DNA from: Euclidia mi | Taxonomy: Eukaryota > Arthropoda > Insecta > Lepidoptera > Erebidae | Direction of reading: 5' to 3' | Length of the DNA: 64,000 nucleotides | Assembly: GCA_944739405.2 (NCBI GenBank) | Contig: OX123190.2 | Coordinates: forward strand, 55,819,805-55,883,804 | Shown here: in pieces, positions 33,328-44,439 of the stretch | Layout: each line of letters opens with the position of its first letter | Position numbering within the stretch: the stretch's first letter is position 1 | Translations under genes and position numbers: made by a program | Notes under the pieces: model-generated | The model's database searches: none | Told to the model about the DNA's origin: nothing | What the model saw: only the letters and a program-made list of their open reading frames with translations

Positions 33328-33588
33328 AAGTAACTCATAAAGCCTTAAGTATATTGTAAACTTCTTGGTTTTTATTTATCATCATTTTTACCTCATATTA
33401 TAATTATACGACCAAATTAAAGCATTTTGAAAGCTTATTATTATGCATTGAATTCATAATAATTTTGCATCCGTTATTTAGCAAAACTTATGAATAATTT
33501 TATCTATATCGGGCACTGAAATTTTTGTACCTACTACAAAATGTGAAATCATTTTGTATAAGTTCTGACTTTAATTTCAAAGTAAAAA

Positions 33589-33858
33589 AAATTGGTTGCC
33601 TGTAAAGTCGGTATACGGGCGAAAGTTTTACGTGACAACGACTTTGAGTGGTAAAATAATTTTAATGTGAATATTCATTCGTATAGTAGGAAGAAGGATG
33701 AAAGACGCGTGCCTTTCACTTTTTATGTCTGTCTCTCTCGCTCTTAGGCGGGACGCGTGCCTCTCACTCGCTCTCATTGTGAGCGCATAACGTGAGCGGA
33801 GCGTAACGCAGTTTCTTGAAGTGTCACCCGGCAAACCAATTTATAAGACGTTGTCACG
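33589..33858. repeat. Small MITE-like element with nested inverted ends
   Basis: AAATTGGTTGCC at the left faces GGCAAACCAATTT at 33830-33842, and CGTGACAACG (33631-33640) faces CGTTGTCACG (33849-33858). The interior has two ACGCGTGCC blocks with CACTCGCTCTC. This is probably a short non-autonomous DNA element; its exact ends are uncertain. Confidence 0.45.
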
Positions 33859-34375
33859 TCAATATATCTACTATAGATTAAATTATACTCCCGGGTCCCA
33901 CAAATTGTTATGCTACAAAAGATTAATTGTTAGGTATGTGTTCTGTTAGTAAATTATTTATTTTAAAATGTATGATGATTCATTATAACAATATTCACAT
34001 ACGATTAATTCGATGTAATTTACTATTTTACTGAGTCGATCTCAGACGAAGAAAATGTTAGTATTACTCATTCGAGATGAACAAAGCTTAATGAGCCATT
34101 TATTTTTAAACAAATGATGCAAAGCAGAAATTTTATCGTGGCCTTGAGAAGAGTGACCTATGCTGCCCAAAAGTTCCTTTAATCGAGTGATGAGTAAGCC
34201 ATACATCTGCTGCTTGTACGTGAGATCCGTGTTTGCATGACGATTGTTCGCCACAATATTTGTTTTGAACGCACGATCTTACTTTACTTTCTGTTTGGGT
34301 TTTTCATAATAACATGATTTTTTAAAGGCACTCTAATACAAGGTTATGCATTGCGTTATGTAGATTTTACCTAAT
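33859..34375. other. No supported gene
   Basis: AT-rich sequence with a 70-codon open frame on the minus strand (34254-34042) that has no recognisable motif and is probably chance. Confidence 0.3.
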
Positions 34376-34388
34376 AATCTTGAGTTGG

Positions 34389-34756
34389 AGGCGGCGATAG
34401 CCGAGTGGTTATACCAATAGACTACCATGCAGAGGTTATCGGGTTCGAATCCACGGCGCGCATCAATGACTTTTCGGGTTATGTGCGTATTGAAATGTTA
34501 ATTATCGCTTGTCCTGTGCCTCGGAGAGCACGTTAAGCCGTCGGTCCCGGTTGTCATGAAGATCTTTGACAGTCGTTACAGGGCGTCAGTACCTTCTAAA
34601 TAAACTGACACTAGTCTAAACCGTGGAATATCGCTATCCCTTCGGGTTGCGGAGGTCAGACAGGCAGTCGCTCCGTGGAAAAGCTAATATTCAGCCAAAT
34701 CCGGTTAGACTAGAAAGTGGACCCCAGATTGAAACTGGGATTACGCTCAGAGGACG
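34389..34756 (+). mobile_element. tRNA-derived SINE with 13-bp target duplication
   Basis: AATCTTGAGTTGG flanks the insertion exactly at 34376-34388 and 34757-34769. Pol III promoter elements are clear: A box TAGCCGAGTGG (34398-34408) and B box GGTTCGAATCC (34442-34452). The tRNA-like head does not form a good acceptor or T stem, so this is not a functional tRNA gene. The body (GAGAGCACGTTAAGCCGTCG, then GTCAGTACC and GCAGTCGCTCCGTG) is shared with diverged copies at 44165-44437 and about 47390-47530. Confidence 0.85.
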
Positions 34757-34769
34757 AATCTTGAGTTGG

Positions 34770-37700
34770 GCACATTGCTCAACCATATATACTTTTTAAA
34801 TGTCATTGTTTTAGTTATGAATCAATTGGCAATACCTCAATTTCCCTTCACATATATGTAGGCAAGTTAGACTAGGTACTGACATAGTATTACTGTTAGA
34901 ACTACGAATGTCATAAATCTCTGACTCAGCCAAGTGACTAGTTACTAAGTTAGTCATAAGACTGTCATGTTGTAAGGTTAACTTGCTAGGTCACATATTT
35001 ATGACAGTCCAGGCTAGCAGCTCTAATTTCCTTTCATATGCAAGGAGACTGAAAGTTGACCTTTAAAATTACTTACATAAACGGTATATCTAATTGACAA
35101 CTTGTCTTGATATGATGACGAGAGGTCGTCAGCTTCGGTTCGAAATAAATTCAAAGCTAACAAGCAACATATTAAGCTTGCCTGTTAAAGAATTGTATTT
35201 GTAACTGTAAGTACTTTTTTCTATTTTTTTCTATATCTTAAACTATAATTTTTTCAATATTATTCATTTAACAGACTCAAAAGCCACCCAGATTCGGAGA
35301 TACATACTGTTACGTTACGTGTAATCAAGAGCATAAATTAAATTGTAAGACAAAAAGTAATAACCTTTAAAAAATGTTTGGAACCACCAAGAAAAATTAA
35401 TGATTGATTGGCCAACGCATAATAGGATTTACACTGATGGATATGAGGTAACATCTTGCTCAGTGTGGCTTCGTATGTAGACGCTCCACGACCTTGTCTT
35501 GTTCATGTGAGTGGATGCGTGCGTCACGACTGCTCTCCTGCACGACGTGTGCGATGGGTGCATGTGCTATTGGAAGCAAGAAATGATTTAATAGCTACGG
35601 TGATGATGTTTGATTGTTTGGCTAAGAAACTCGCATTGTACGGAGTGGTACTGCACTTTGTTCGTATAAATTGTTCGGGTATAATAGGAGCTAGGTGATG
35701 CAGTCGTGTGTCAAGTTCACGAATGTAGAGCGAGCGTGTTAATTCAAGCGTTTTATTCACTATGCGGGCTGTTGACGAAACAAATAGAATTGCTATGTAT
35801 GAACTAAAATCAAACAGCGTCATCTAACATTTTCGGTAGGTAATGATAATACAGATATGCAGAAGTTCGCAATATAAATATAAACATCATAGACATGAAT
35901 GGATAGGCATAACCAAAGTCTTTAAATATTTATTTATAAAAACTAAGACCAGTTAAATAAAGTTGTATGTTAAAAAAACGAAAATCATTTGTAAGACATA
36001 CTGATATGATAACACACGAATATCCAACCAAAACACGGACGTTACTTTTTCTTACCATCATCCCCTTATCTTATTAAATCTCATCAAACGGAGCAATCTT
36101 CTTAAATCGGTTCAACCCAAAATGGTTACAAAATATGTTTTGGCTTAGCTATAATCGAGTAAAATATAATCTCGAAGTAATACACACCTAAAAGCTGTTT
36201 ATCTTGCCTAAGGCTGAAGGTCGCTATCTCTTCACTGCAGTGTAAAATATTAAATGCGGGATATACATTTTTGCGGCCGCCACTGTAAATTTCGTTCGTA
36301 CGGCTTACTCACCACATTCTATTTTATACAACAGAAAGACATGTGACTGTTTTCATGAATAGAATATATTACGTACTTTTTAATAACCACTCTGGTGTAA
36401 GTATGAGATTCTCATAACGGTGATCGTAAATAAAAAGGACGGATTATTTCACATTTGAAGTGAGAGTTTGAAGGCGAACTTGACTCGTATATTTGTTATA
36501 CCGAGTTTTTTAACTAAGATATTGCTCTGTCTTAGACATGTTGAAGAAATTTCATGCTCATTATATTAATCATTTGAACTGGTTTACGAGGAGTTGTGAC
36601 GGTCAGACGACTTTCATTAATTGACATGTGATTATAAAATATTATTCTTTGCAAGCTTTATCGCCATACAGTATGCTTCATAAATTATGCAAATTATGAA
36701 GGGCTACACTTGTAGAAATGTTTCATTGCGTAAAGTTTAAATTCCACTAGCGCCACCACCCCCGGGAGTCATTGTTAACCACCACTAGCAGGCAAACAAT
36801 TAAAACGCAAACATTTACCGACTTAAAAGAGTAAATAGTTAAAATTTTATGATGTCGTTACTTTAGAACTGTAATATGATCCAAGCAAAAAAAACACCTC
36901 TAAGTACGTTCAATTTCCCAGAACACAGAATTTTATTTCAAAGTTTTATATAGAACGCTATTAGCGACGAAAAACCCGGTATAAAGTGTCCCTGTTAAAC
37001 GTTTAACTGCGCTATTTAGAGGCAGCTCTGTATCGCTGGTGCAATACAGCTCAATTAAGCTTCTGCCAACCCTGGCAATTCGTTGTGGTTAAGTTGTGGT
37101 CACATTAAACCCGTCGAACCGCACCGCATCATTTGCGACAAAGAATTTTGTACAATGTTGACTGATGTCCACAACGATAGGACGTGGAGTGTAATCAACT
37201 TTATTTACATAAGTGTGTTGAGTTGAATTTAAATGAAGTTATTACTACGCAGTTACTTGTTAGAGAGATAACGAGCCAATGTATTTGCTTAAAAATTGTG
37301 TTTAAATAAAGGTAGGAAAAAAATTGTGAAGTACGATGTGTAATCTGCTTACAATGCCGTGTACGGTGTCGGAGCTAATTGAGGGAATTGGGTTACAATG
37401 GCACGCGTAGCCCGTGCGCTGAACAACATGTTGCGTTAATTACTCGCGGCACGATTAATTGGCGATGGTTTTCCGATACGTTTAAATAGGCGACGATTAA
37501 TTTGTTCTGCAGGTACAAATTGACAAGCTTTTGAATATAAGCGGTCAAGTCAATAGTTTTGTAATATTCGTGATAGACTGATGCTAAGCAAGACATATCC
37601 TTAATTTAGTTTAAACGCCTAAACTTCATGGTAATGGCCATCTTGCTTAAAAGCGATAAGCTGTTTGAAGACGCGATGTCACAATGTCTCGCTGGTTGTA

Positions 37701-40440
37701 ATGTACAGCTGCGTCACTTTGATGTTCGCCGCTTCTATTGGAAGGCTAGATAATCTGTGGTACTCTGACATGTGACATAATCTTTATAAAGACTTGTCGT
37801 ACAATAGTTTATAGATGCTACTAATTATATAAGAAGCCTTCTGCAGATAGACTTCTAAGTTGCTTAGTCTATCAAAGACTATAAATATTAATTGTGTACG
37901 TTTTTAATGACTACCACTCGTTGCATTAAATACTTATGCATACATTACAATACATTGATTTTATTATATATTAATCGCTGAATCAATGCAAAATCTTAAC
38001 GCATAATAATACGACTCAACCACAATAGCCTTGATGGAAAAGTTACACATTAAACTTATGTACATATCAACATACGAGTTTGGTACAACGCAGTGCTGTC
38101 GCTTTACCAGTCAGTTAGTCTACTTCTTATTTATACCGAGTCCATATTGAACTGTAGACTATGCCACTACGTAATAATTTAAGCAATAAGCCAAGCATGG
38201 CCGACCGTAGGCATAGGCCAAGGAACAAGATGAACCAAGCATTTCAATAAAAAGGTTGCAACAAAAAAGCATATCTTGATTATATTAATATGCGGCGCGA
38301 GATAAACGTTCCATGTTTGAAAGGGATAAGCGCTCGTCCTTGCATCGCGCAAACACACTAGGTCCGTTTTAATCGCACACGTTTAATAATGCCAAGGCCG
38401 TTCATCGCGGCAGTCCCCCGCTTTGCGTTATTACACGGGATACTGTTTCAATTAATGAATACGCCTGTTAGCGGTACCCCGCTGTGATATACCGTCTCAA
38501 TACTCACGTTGAATAAAAAAATACAAGAATTCATAATTACCTTAATGCTATCATGAAAAATTATGTAGTTCTCTTGTTTAATTAAAAGCGACTAGCTCCC
38601 CGACTATACGCCAACTAGAGTACGCTATGGTTTCACGTGGGAATGCGTTAAAGAATTCTGTTTTTGCGACTACTGTTTTCAGCTCTATCGATCTTTTAAG
38701 CCTGGTGTAATATGAGGAACTGAATTTAACTTTATTTATTGATTGCCGGCAATATATAAACAAATTTAATATGTTCTGAAGAATAAAGCCTCCATGCGGC
38801 AACATATGCTATATTCTTTAACAGCTTTAATAAAATCGCTTGTGTTGTTCTTAAACTTATACTGGTACAGCGCCAAAATTCTACACGCGACTACTTAAAT
38901 CTTTCTACTTTGTTTAATCTTGTACATCCTCGATACCTACTAAGATAGTTGGCTTTCTAGCTGAGATTTTATTCGAGCAGTAAAACATTTTATAGGAGGT
39001 GTTACATGAATACGAGCTTTAACTACGTATCGTAGGCATGACATAATTCTTGTTTGTTTCGACAATCACACTGTATCACTGAAGGCTATTGCGGCACTTT
39101 CGTTTGATTGAGTACGGAACGCAAGGTGAGCAATGAAGGTGCATCTAAAATATTACTACTTGTTTTACACATTCCCCTAAAATTATCCCCCATTTTTACA
39201 AAACTGCTGATTTTACTACGCAAAAAGCTCTTAAGCAAGCACGTTAGCAAGATGAGGAGCGGTAAAAACTTCAAACTTTACCGTGGGAAACCCAACAACA
39301 AAATCTTCTCGTAAATCATTGTGCCCAAGCAAACTAGTAGCAGTGGCAAAAAAATAAAACGAAAACAACGCTCTATTAGTTTTTGTTTCGCGCACATTTT
39401 CCCATCTTAGTCCTGGCATAGTACAAATAAAATCGCACGGGAGAAAAAGTAATTTAAGTCTTGTCAAAGACAGGCCGGTAGTCACCTTTATAACGAATGC
39501 ATTAGCACGCTGCGGCTAGAAGCGTGATTTCTGAACGTATTATAAGTGCATAATGGTTTTCATATACGTATTATACATGTGTGTGCTTAGCCTTTCAAGG
39601 TTTTTTCGCCAGGATTAAAATTTAATAATAGCCGACCTTCTTGACTAACTAAATGTCTAATTAGTTACTAAGCTTTTTTATTAAAAGTTTAATATACTGG
39701 ACGCTATATATTTTGTCGATTCGGATGTTTTGAAGTAGTATATAGAATTTATTGTATTACATTTAGACTGCAACATCTTTTTAATGGACATACTAGTTGA
39801 ATAAAACAATATCAATTAGAGATGTAACTACACAGTGACGACGTTGTTGACGTTAAAAGAGTGTTTTTTGTAGTTTGTGTGAAACATCATGCAAAGTTCA
39901 GTGCAGGCGTTTCAATCATACTCGTACTACCTCTATTTTGGTAACAGCTTCAGTTTTGGTAAAAATAATCAGATAAAATAAACTTTTGGTAAATATATAA
40001 AACCTACTCTCAATGAATAGGAAGGGGCAAAAATATAAAAATCTATGAGGATCTTATTGACGCCAGTCTGTTTTAATTTGATTTGCGATACAAAAACGCG
40101 TGTCATATTTTTGTCATAAAATTATGCACATAGCCTTAAACGCAGCGGAGTTTTATCGCAATGTAAATAAAATAAACAAATATAGCAATGTAACAGAATA
40201 TATTAACTTCAACTATGAAAGCTCATTCGTTATTTTATTTACCTTTAAACTATGCTTGTAAATATACTTACCAGGCAGTGTTTATGCGCTTCTAAAACGT
40301 GAACACATAATTATTTCATAGCAAAAGGTAGTAGGTAGCTTTTCTATCTATTATAATAATATTATATGCTGAAAATATTATTCCCGGTTGATCTTTAGTG
40401 CACTATTTTTATATAGGTATGTACCTATATAAAAATGCGT
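34770..40440. other. Long non-coding stretch, no supported gene
   Basis: Open frames are short (99 codons or fewer) and show no recognisable protein family. Two patches are more complex than the surrounding AT-rich DNA: 37360-37460 (TTAATTACTCGCGGCACG and CGATTAATTGGCGATGG) and 38380-38490 (CGTTCATCGCGGCAGTCCCC and GCGTTATTACACGGGATACT). They might be conserved regulatory elements. Intergenic or intronic status cannot be decided. Confidence 0.4.
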
Positions 40441-40640
40441 TTCATCATCATCTCAGCCTCCATCTCAACATCAGCTGGGCAGATAGGCATAGGTCATAGG
40501 TCATAGGCCACATAAGCCTCCTCCGAGGCTCTTTATACAGTCTACTATGTTTATTCTGAGTAATTAAACATATAGGGTAAGTGTATGTAAGACACAGGGT
40601 GCGCAGGCTAGATAGTTCAGCAAAGCGCGTGTATCTTATA
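40440..40640 (+). repeat. Diverged CATCATCATC-headed dispersed repeat
   Basis: CATCATCATCTCAGCCTCC followed by CATAGGTCATAGGTCATAGG and AAGCCTCCTCCGAGG resembles a common lepidopteran repeat family with an ATC head and a CATAGGCCTC-type block. The copy is strongly diverged. Confidence 0.4.
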
Positions 40641-40750
40641 GAATTCACCCTATTTGAGATTCATGTATGCATATATGTATAGTTAAAGCTGTACAGCCGT
40701 GTGCTGATACGCCATCACCGTCTCAGTTTACGCTGAGAACTATTTCACAC

Positions 40751-42510
40751 TACGTCCGATCTAACCCGTGAAAATACAGTTCTGGAGATCACACACTAAA
40801 TTCGATAGAAATTGGATGACGAGTGTTGGATGTAGTGCATAACCCCGTTATTTTCATGGGTTCGGAGTTCGGATGGGATTTTAATCGGACGTAAGCGGCC
40901 ATCCATAAATTACGTCTCACGATTCTCATAGTCCAAGATCCCAGAGCCGCCAGACCTACGTCATTTTAGCAAAGCTGGAATTTTGAGGATTATTAGTATA
41001 AAATCTTGTTAAGAAGTATGCCGATCCACTAGCTTGAAAGCCGGGCCATTTCACAGGTAGCGCGAAGTAAAGGTACCAAAAAAACATACTCACCTACGTT
41101 AAAGTAGCAAAGCTGGTATTCAAATATGTGTTAAAAATTACTACTACGTCCGATCTAACCCGTGAAAAAAAAGTTCTTGAAGTCACACACTAAATTCGAT
41201 AGAAATTGGATGACGAGTGTTGGATGTAGTGCATAACCCCGTTATTTTCATGGGTTCGGAGTTCGGATGGGACTTTAATCGGACGTAAGCGGCCATCCAT
41301 AAATTACATCTCACGATTCTCATAGTCCAAGATCCCAGAGCCGCCAGACCTACGTCATTTTAGCAAAGCTGGAATTTTGAGGATTATTAGTATAAAATCT
41401 TGTTAAGAAGTATGCCGATCCACTAGCTTGAAAGCCGGGCCATTTTACAGGTAGCGCGAAGTAAAGGTACCAAAAAAACATACTCACCTACGTTAAAGTA
41501 GCAAAGCTGGTATTCAATTATGTGTTTAAAAATACTGTCTAAAATTGAAATTCATTATTGCCAGACACCTGCCGTGGGCCATTACTTCTGCCAGACGTCT
41601 TAAAGGTTAGGTACTAAAAAATTAAGTAAACGACGTCATATTAGCAAACCTAAATTTGATATATGTTACTTAAGATACTATTTTAAGACCCTTCGTACGC
41701 AGCCAGACCAATCCGAAGGGCCAGTCGTCCAGCCAGACGCCATGAAAATTTCCCTGTGAGTGCGAGCGTGCGGCCATTATTCATACGCATGAATGCGTGC
41801 GAGTACACTACATTGTAGGAATATTATTTTGGGTATTATTAGATAAATGTGAATGTAGAATAAAAGTGTAAAATATATTTTTTCACAAAAATTATATTCA
41901 TTTCAAATGTCATTCACATTCACATCAGCATCTGTATATTTATTGATGAAAAGCTGCAGCCGGGCAGCATCTACATTAATTACCTATTCCAGAAACTTTA
42001 TATAATTCGCAGACGAATTTTTGTATTGTATCTTTTTTTTGGAACTTTTATCTCCCGCAGTAGGGCTAAGTTTCATGGCGGGAAAGTTTCATGGCGTCTG
42101 GCTGGACGACTGGCCCTTCGGATTGGCCTGGCTGCGTACGAAGGGTCTTAAAATAGTATCTTAAGTAACATATATAAAATTTAGGTTTGCTAATATGACG
42201 TAGTTTACATAATTTTTAAGTAACCTTTAAGACGTCTGGCAGAAGTAATGGCCCATGGCAAGTGTCTGGCAATAATGAATTTCAATTTTAGACAGTATTT
42301 TTAAAAACATATTTGAATACCAGCTTTGCTACTTTAACGTAGGTGAGTATGTTTTTTTGGTACCTTTACTTCGCGCTACCTGTGAAATGGCCCGGCTTTC
42401 AAGCTAGTGGGTCGGCATACCTCTTAATAAGGTTGTATACGAATACTCCTCAAAATTTCAGCTTTGCTAAAATGACGTAGGTCTGGCGGCTCCGGGATCT
42501 TACATTATCA
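40751..42510. mobile_element. Foldback element with modular inverted arms
   Basis: The left side starts with two tandem copies of a 394-bp unit (40751-41144 and 41145 to about 41522) and continues to 41745. The right arm (about 42080-42510) is the reverse complement of about 41325-41745. The loop (41746-42079) is AT-rich and non-coding. Both arms repeat short modules: GCCAGAC (near 41561, 41592, 41703 and 41733) and ACGT(C/T)A...TAGCAAA(G/C)CT. There is no transposase. Long, internally repetitive inverted arms define foldback elements; the superfamily is unknown. Confidence 0.8.
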
Positions 42511-43334
42511 TGACTTTGACCACGCCCCCCCCTTGCCACAATTATCTCATACATCCTCATTTTATTCTTCATACAGTGTCACACTTCAGCGAACCCCTAC
42601 CCTCCTCTATATGTGTGACGTAATTTGTGGGTGTCCCCTAGTGGGAAACCGCTCTTAGGCTGTGGATCTATGTATACTATAAGTATAGATCCATTAAAAC
42701 CAAACATTCTATACCTAATTATAGTTTAGAATAACTAGAAGGTTCTAATTACACCAAATCTAGGTAGATTTTGTGTAACTACGTAACTATTGGACACTGC
42801 TCATAATTGCACAAATGGGTCTGCTTGTTAGGTTTTAACGACACTGCGACGTGATGAACAGGTTTTGCTAAAATTTTATTAGCACGCACTGCCAGCTGTG
42901 TGAATGAACTTTAGGTTATTTAAAACGTAAATGTGCGTAATTAGGTACTAACCTTCATTACGTAAGTTACTGCAGCTGGTATTTAACCTCAGCATCCCAT
43001 TTAAAACGGTAGAGAGCGGGAGCCAAGTTCATTATTAATACAAATTTGATCTGATCCCAGTATAGGTCTGTAGATAATCCTGACATTTATTTAGAAGAAC
43101 ATTGATTTGAAGCTCAATTTTGTTTCGTTTTCTTAACCACAACAATGTTTGCTTGTTACTTACTTTTGAACAGTCGAATTATTCATGCAAACGAGATAAC
43201 TAGAGAAAAAATTACATTCAAAATGTAAAGGTCAGTCTAAATAAATCTAATTTGGTAACCTAGTTTATATTGAAACGATTTTGAGTTATAGAGCATTAAA
43301 GTGGCTACAAATCATTTCAAACTTTAAAAACTTT
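42511..43334. other. No supported gene; dispersed-repeat fragment at the start
   Basis: 42515-42650 (GACTTTGACCACGCCCCCC, CATACAGTGTCACACTTCAG, GTGTGACGTAATTTGTGG) resembles a repeat seen across insect genomes. The rest is AT-rich with no coding signal. Confidence 0.35.
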
Positions 43335-43520
43335 AAGGCCTTGCCACACGGCACAATTTTACCACTGATCAAATTTTCAATCGAATTGGCTTTGCCCGTC
43401 TACACGACACAATCAAATCACTGATTTTCATTCCGTCCACCCGATTGGTTAAAATCTGGTGGTACCGTCCACCCGATGAAATCAAGTTGGACGTAAAATT
43501 GTGCTGTGTGGCAAGGCCTT
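43335..43520. repeat. 186-bp MITE
   Basis: AAGGCCTTGCCACACGGCAC at the left end is matched by GTGCTGTGTGGCAAGGCCTT at the right end (inverted, with one mismatch in that stretch), and the match extends through AATTTTAC/GTAAAATT. The interior carries CCACCCGAT twice. There is no coding capacity. The target duplication is unclear because the end itself (AAGGCCTT) is palindromic. Confidence 0.8.
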
Positions 43521-44164
43521 TATTTGGTTTGAATACATGTACATGAATAAGCTCCTATAATATTACACTCGTCGTCAGTTCAATTTCTTTAACTTGAACT
43601 TGGCATGTCATGCTGCCATGCGACAAGATACTAACTTGTACTAACGCTGGCTCATCTTCAAGTTAATAAAGCTTGTACTTTTAAACTCTGCGTGACTATA
43701 CGCACCTAATCTTTAAAACAATAAACAATTTGAGGGGCCATGATTTATAGTGCCAAGAGAAATATGTTGGTGTCTCGCGTCTTTGTCTATAATAAGTTTT
43801 CTCTTGTTTCTGACTATGATATAATCACGAGAGACGTACCGGACGTTTTTTTAAATATTTTGCTGATAAGAGTCGTGTGAGATGTTATTTTGATTTATTC
43901 GATCAATAAAAATATGCATGGTTTTAGACAAAGTATGGTTATTTTAAAACATATTTTTTTACAATTGGTATGCCCCGATTGTACATAATTATACATACTT
44001 TCATAATATTTCTTCGGTTGAATGTACATAGTACAGTTTTATTAACCTGTTCAATCAATATAATATCGATAGTATAATAATTAGTTGTTTTAAGTTTTTG
44101 TTTAAAGTCATTATTGATTTAAAAAAATATCAGCTGAAAATGTTTAATAAAATTAATATTTTCT

Positions 44165-44437
44165 CGAGGTTGGCGGTGTTTCAACCCCGTGCATCAGAAA
44201 GCACGTTAAGCAGTCTCGGCTGTCATGATCTATGGTAGTCATTAGTGGGAAGTCAGTGCCCTAAAATATACCTACTGACTACTGGTCTAACCTAATAATA
44301 ATGTTAGATGGCAGTCGCTCCGTGTAAAAACTGATATTCAGACAAATCTCGGTAGACCAGTAATAGCAGGCCCTGGGCTCCGAAGCGCAAGCTTGGTATG
44401 CAACTAAGAAAATGCTAGGGTGATGATGATGATGATA
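44165..44437 (+). mobile_element. SINE fragment with GAT tail
   Basis: Shares the body of the SINE at 34389-34756 (AAAGCACGTTAAGCAGTC, GGCAGTCGCTCCGTG, CTGATATTCAGACAAATC) but lacks the tRNA-like head. It ends in a short TGATGATGATGATGAT run (44421-44436). Confidence 0.65.
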
Positions 44438-44439
44438 TC

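Larger units (their letters stand above)
25107..33335 (+). mobile_element. Mutator-like (MULE) transposon with long composite inverted arms
   Basis: The left arm (25699-26783) and right arm (32326-33327) are about 1 kb and closely similar as reverse complements. An extra direct copy of the inner 590-bp module lies outside the left arm (25107-25698, period about 1009 bp with 26116-26706). Between the arms are the pieces of a transposase with a DATGS block (26714-31602). Long, internally repeated inverted arms around such a transposase recall the NOF/foldback elements of Drosophila. A Penelope-like element (26911-29577) and an unrelated repeat (31684-32011) have inserted into it. True termini and target duplication were not found. 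The outer arm sequence begins GAGCTCCTGG. Confidence 0.7.

Noticed and set aside
34389..34460. Possible tRNA gene
   Set aside because: A and B boxes are good, but the T stem and acceptor stem do not pair, and the unit is part of a 368-bp SINE with its own target duplication.
39086..39485. Cluster of 60-84 codon frames on both strands
   Set aside because: Mutually overlapping, no motifs, no splice or promoter context.
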